18,918 nucleotides of DNA, from the NCBI GenBank assembly GCA_041287705.1, contig JBGGNE010000266.1, forward strand, positions 1-18,918, given 5' to 3'. Below are positions 16,641 through 18,918 of this stretch, piece by piece. Position numbers and translations under genes: made by a program. This DNA is from LW23 sp041287705 (GTDB taxonomy: Bacteria; Verrucomicrobiota; Verrucomicrobiia; Methylacidiphilales; UBA1321). The notes below the pieces were generated by a model. The model was not told where the DNA came from. It did no database searches and worked only from the letters and a program-made list of their open reading frames with translations. Each line of letters starts with the position of its first letter. Within the stretch, counting starts at the first letter, position 1.

Positions 16641-16911
16641 GTTCCTTTGATAGAGATTTCGGGTTACTTCGTCGACTTTAAATTTACAAATAGGTATAGT
16701 ACAGTTCCGTTTTACTTATGTTCCTCCTACAGGCTGCCACCACTACTCTGATGCAATTGCCTACATTGCCATGGCAGGCAGAGGGCGTTAGCTTGACACC
16801 CGGAGGTTTAGAAGCTAAGAGATTTGCTGTGTAAATTGGCGATATCGACTGCTCAGGTGCCATGCCGGTTATTTTATGTCTGCTAAGTGTTTCGGGAAAT
16901 TCTGAAAATAT
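16641..16911. other. intergenic region between divergent genes
   Basis: 271 AT-leaning bases separating the membrane-anchored protein (minus) from the poly-HAMP gene (plus). The plus strand holds a perfect TTGACA at 16793-16798 with only a weak -10 (TAAGAG, 16816-16821) 17 bp further on. If used, the leader would be about 90 nt. No structured RNA or small gene was recognised. Confidence 0.35.
16793..16821 (+). promoter_or_regulatory. candidate promoter for the poly-HAMP gene
   Basis: A perfect TTGACA -35 at 16793-16798 is followed by a 17-bp spacer and TAAGAG, a poor 3/6 match to TATAAT. It is the best plus-strand candidate in this gap, but tentative because of the -10. Confidence 0.3.
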
Positions 16912-17412
16912 ATGAAAAAGAATGTTGTCGGTAACGGGACGACCAACGATGCAGGTAAAAGCAAGGCTTCACGGACAACTTCTTTTTCGGAGACAACTAC
17001 GGCAGCGGCGGAGCGGGCTCAACAGCCGGCGGGCGGCGCGGGCGAGGACGATCTCGTTAAGCTGCTGATGGCGCTGACGGCGCTGAAGAAGGGCGATTTT
17101 ACCGCCAGGCTGCCGTTGAACTGGAACGGTACCGCGGGCAAGATCGCAGACGCTTTCAATGACGTGATAGAGCGCAATGAGCGCATGGCGGCTGAGCTGG
17201 CGCGCATGAGCCGCGTCGTAGGTAAGGAAGGCAAGATCAGCCAGCGCGCTTCGATTGGCGAGGTTAGCGGATCGTGGGCGGATTCAATCGACTCCGTTAA
17301 TGCGTTGGTGAGTGACCTGGTGCACCCGACATCTGAAACCGCACGCGTGATCGGCGCGGTGGCGAAGGGCGATCTGACCCAGACAATGGCGCTGGAGATC
17401 GAAGGACGCTAA
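16912..17412 (+). CDS. N-terminal fragment of a poly-HAMP sensor protein, ended by in-frame TAA
   Basis: 166 residues ending at TAA (17410-17412). A hydrophilic Ser/Thr/Ala-rich start of about 45 residues has no signal or membrane helix, so the protein is cytoplasmic. HAMP-type units follow: LLMALTALKKGDFTARLPL (about 52-70), GKIADAFNDVIERNERMAAEL, VGKEGKISQRA and VIGAVAKGDLTQTMALEIEGR. The frame after the stop continues without a shift as LKGEFLRTAKTVNTMVNQL, which in this family normally joins straight on to the preceding EIEGR. The fragment is therefore the broken 5' part of the larger gene and not a small gene of its own. The ATG at 16912 is preferred because an in-frame ATG at 16876 meets a stop before 16912. 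Confidence 0.75.
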   Translation: MKKNVVGNGTTNDAGKSKASRTTSFSETTTAAAERAQQPAGGAGEDDLVKLLMALTALKKGDFTARLPLNWNGTAGKIADAFNDVIERNERMAAELARMSRVVGKEGKISQRASIGEVSGSWADSIDSVNALVSDLVHPTSETARVIGAVAKGDLTQTMALEIEGR

Positions 17413-18918
17413 CTGAAGGGCGAGTTCCTGCGCACGGCGAAGACCGTCAACACTATGGTAAACCAGCTCAGCTCATTCGCATCAGAAGTAACGCGTGTGG
17501 CCCGCGAAGTGGGCACCGAAGGTAAGCTGGGCGGTCAGGCCAAGGTGAAAGGCGTGGCCGGTACGTGGAAGGATCTTACCGACAACGTGAACTTTATGGC
17601 CGGTAACCTGACGTCGCAGGTGCGCAATATTGCTGCGGTGACGACGGCCGTGGCGAAGGGCGATCTTTCCAAGAAGATCACTGTGGACGTTAAGGGCGAA
17701 ATTCTGGAGCTGAAGAACACCATTAACACGATGGTGGATCAGCTCCGCTCGTTTGCATCTGAAGTAACGCGCGTGGCCCGCGAAGTGGGTACCGAAGGTA
17801 AGCTGGGCGGCCAGGCTGAAGTGAAAGGTGTCGCCGGTACCTGGAAGGATCTTACCGATAACGTGAACTCGATGGCACGCAATCTGACAGGTCAGGTGCG
17901 CAACATCGCGGCGGTGACGACAGCGGTGGCGACCGGGGATCTGTCGAAGAAGATCACCGTTAACGTTAAGGGCGAGATTCTGGAACTGAAGAACACCATC
18001 AACACGATGGTGGATCAGCTCTCATCATTCGCTTCGGAAGTAACGCGCGTCGCCCGCGAAGTGGGTACCGAAGGAAAGCTCGGCGGTCAGGCGGACGTTA
18101 AAGGCGTCGCCGGCACGTGGAAGGATCTGACCGATTCGGTGAACTCGATGGCAGGTAACCTTACGGCGCAGGTCCGCAACATCGCCGACGTGACAACCGC
18201 CGTGGCCAACGGCAATCTCTCCAAGAAGATCACCGTGGACGTGCGTGGTGAAATCCTGGAGCTCAAGGACACCATCAACACGATGGTGGATCAGCTCCGC
18301 TCGTTTGCATCGGAGGTAACGCGCGTGGCCAGCGAAGTGGGCACGGAAGGTAAGCTGGGTGGCCAGGCAACCGTAAAAGGCGTCGCCGGTACGTGGAAGG
18401 ATCTTACGGATAACGTGAATCTGATGGCGGGCAACCTTACCGCGCAGGTGCGTAATATCGCCGCGGTAACGACCGCAATCGCAAACGGCGATTTGTCGAA
18501 AAAGATCACGGTGGACGTAAAGGGCGAAATTCTGGAGATGAAGAACACGATCAACACGCTCGTGGATCAGCTTTCGTCCTTCGCTTCGGAAGTAACGCGC
18601 GTCGCCCGCGAGGTGGGCACAGAAGGAAAGCTCGGCGGTCAGGCGGACGTGGAAGGCGTCGCGGGTACGTGGAAGGATCTGACCGATTCGGTGAACTCCA
18701 TGGCAGGTAACCTTACCGCGCAGGTGCGAAACATCGCCGACGTAACGACCGCCGTGGCGAACGGCAATCTTTCCAAGAAGATCACCGTGGACGTCCGCGG
18801 CGAAATCCTCGAGCTCAAGGACACCATCAACACGATGGTGGATCAGCTCAACTCCTTCGCATCGGAGGTAACGCGCGTGGCCCGCGAAGTGGGCACCGAA
18901 GGCAAGCTGGGCGGTCAG
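17413..18918 (+). CDS. poly-HAMP sensor (hybrid kinase-type) continuation, partial at window edge
   Basis: Open frame of 502 codons from just after the TAA to the window end, with no further stop. It consists of 92-residue HAMP units, each reading near SFASEVTRVAREVGTEGKLG, then GVAGTWKDLTD-VN-MAGNLT, QVRNIA-VTTAVA-GDLSKKIT and VDVKGEILELKNTINTMVDQL. Unit boundaries fall at 17461, 17737, 18013, 18289, 18565 and 18841. This array is characteristic of cytoplasmic hybrid histidine kinases, including the fungal Nik1/Os-1 group III enzymes, in which HAMP chains relay signals to GAF/HisKA/HATPase domains; those would lie beyond the window. If restarted after the stop, the first in-frame ATG is 17455, without a Shine-Dalgarno. 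With the upstream fragment it forms a single interrupted gene. Confidence 0.75.
   Translation, partial: MKGEFLRTAKTVNTMVNQLSSFASEVTRVAREVGTEGKLGGQAKVKGVAGTWKDLTDNVNFMAGNLTSQVRNIAAVTTAVAKGDLSKKITVDVKGEILELKNTINTMVDQLRSFASEVTRVAREVGTEGKLGGQAEVKGVAGTWKDLTDNVNSMARNLTGQVRNIAAVTTAVATGDLSKKITVNVKGEILELKNTINTMVDQLSSFASEVTRVAREVGTEGKLGGQADVKGVAGTWKDLTDSVNSMAGNLTAQVRNIADVTTAVANGNLSKKITVDVRGEILELKDTINTMVDQLRSFASEVTRVASEVGTEGKLGGQATVKGVAGTWKDLTDNVNLMAGNLTAQVRNIAAVTTAIANGDLSKKITVDVKGEILEMKNTINTLVDQLSSFASEVTRVAREVGTEGKLGGQADVEGVAGTWKDLTDSVNSMAGNLTAQVRNIADVTTAVANGNLSKKITVDVRGEILELKDTINTMVDQLNSFASEVTRVAREVGTEGKLGGQ
17461..18918 (+). repeat. 276-bp tandem repeat encoding HAMP units, with 552-bp higher order
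   Basis: Five full 276-bp units plus the start of a sixth, with exact 276-nt spacing of the (G)ATCAGCT landmark. Units two apart are more alike than neighbours. The unit at 18061-18300 matches that at 18613-18852 at about 220 of 240 positions by hand count (roughly 92%), and both carry DSVNSMAGNLTAQVRNIADV and GNLSKKITVDVRGEILELKD. Intervening units carry DNVN, RNIAAV and VKGEILE-KN. Confidence 0.9.

Noticed and set aside
17535..18833. Series of near-identical minus-strand open frames (64-88 codons) over the HAMP repeats
   Set aside because: They recur with the 276/552-bp period because the coding strand is repeated; they are antisense shadows, not a gene family.

Overview
The window reads as chromosomal DNA from a Gram-negative, GC-rich bacterium. 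The combination of a System II (ResB/CcsA) cytochrome c maturation pair, a very large haemagglutinin-type secreted protein, an ExbD protein, WD40 proteins and a poly-HAMP kinase fits Verrucomicrobiota or a relative in the PVC group. That assignment is an inference from gene content; no rRNA or other marker gene is present.

Layout. (1) 146-3995, plus strand: resB and ccsA, overlapping by ATGA, then a small two-helix membrane protein; probably one operon for haem delivery and cytochrome c assembly. (2) 4133-11147, minus strand: a WD40-type exported protein, an ExbD/TolR-like protein, then a 1609-residue filamentous-haemagglutinin-like protein with about 18 copies of a YAQIGHGG-type motif. (3) 11203-13679, plus strand: a stand-alone receiver domain, divergent from the WD40 gene across a 55-bp promoter region; a cyclic-nucleotide-binding/DUF4388 protein; and a membrane-anchored CHAP amidase. 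(4) 13977-16640, minus strand: two exported or membrane-anchored proteins of unknown function, in a stretch that becomes visibly AT-richer. The upstream end of the larger one carries a copy of the start of the smaller one. (5) 16912 to the window end, plus strand: a cytoplasmic poly-HAMP sensor protein of 92-residue repeats, interrupted by an in-frame TAA and running off the edge.

How the genes work together. Only resB/ccsA form a clear functional pair. The receiver, the cNMP/DUF4388 protein and the poly-HAMP protein are all signalling parts, but they lack partners in the window. The haemagglutinin lacks a visible TpsB transporter, and ExbD lacks an ExbB.

The most interesting non-coding signal is a pair of related palindromic elements (4008-4072 and 13812-13894). 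Both sit between convergent genes and differ on one arm by exactly one 9-nt unit. I saw no tRNA, rRNA, CRISPR array or insertion sequence.
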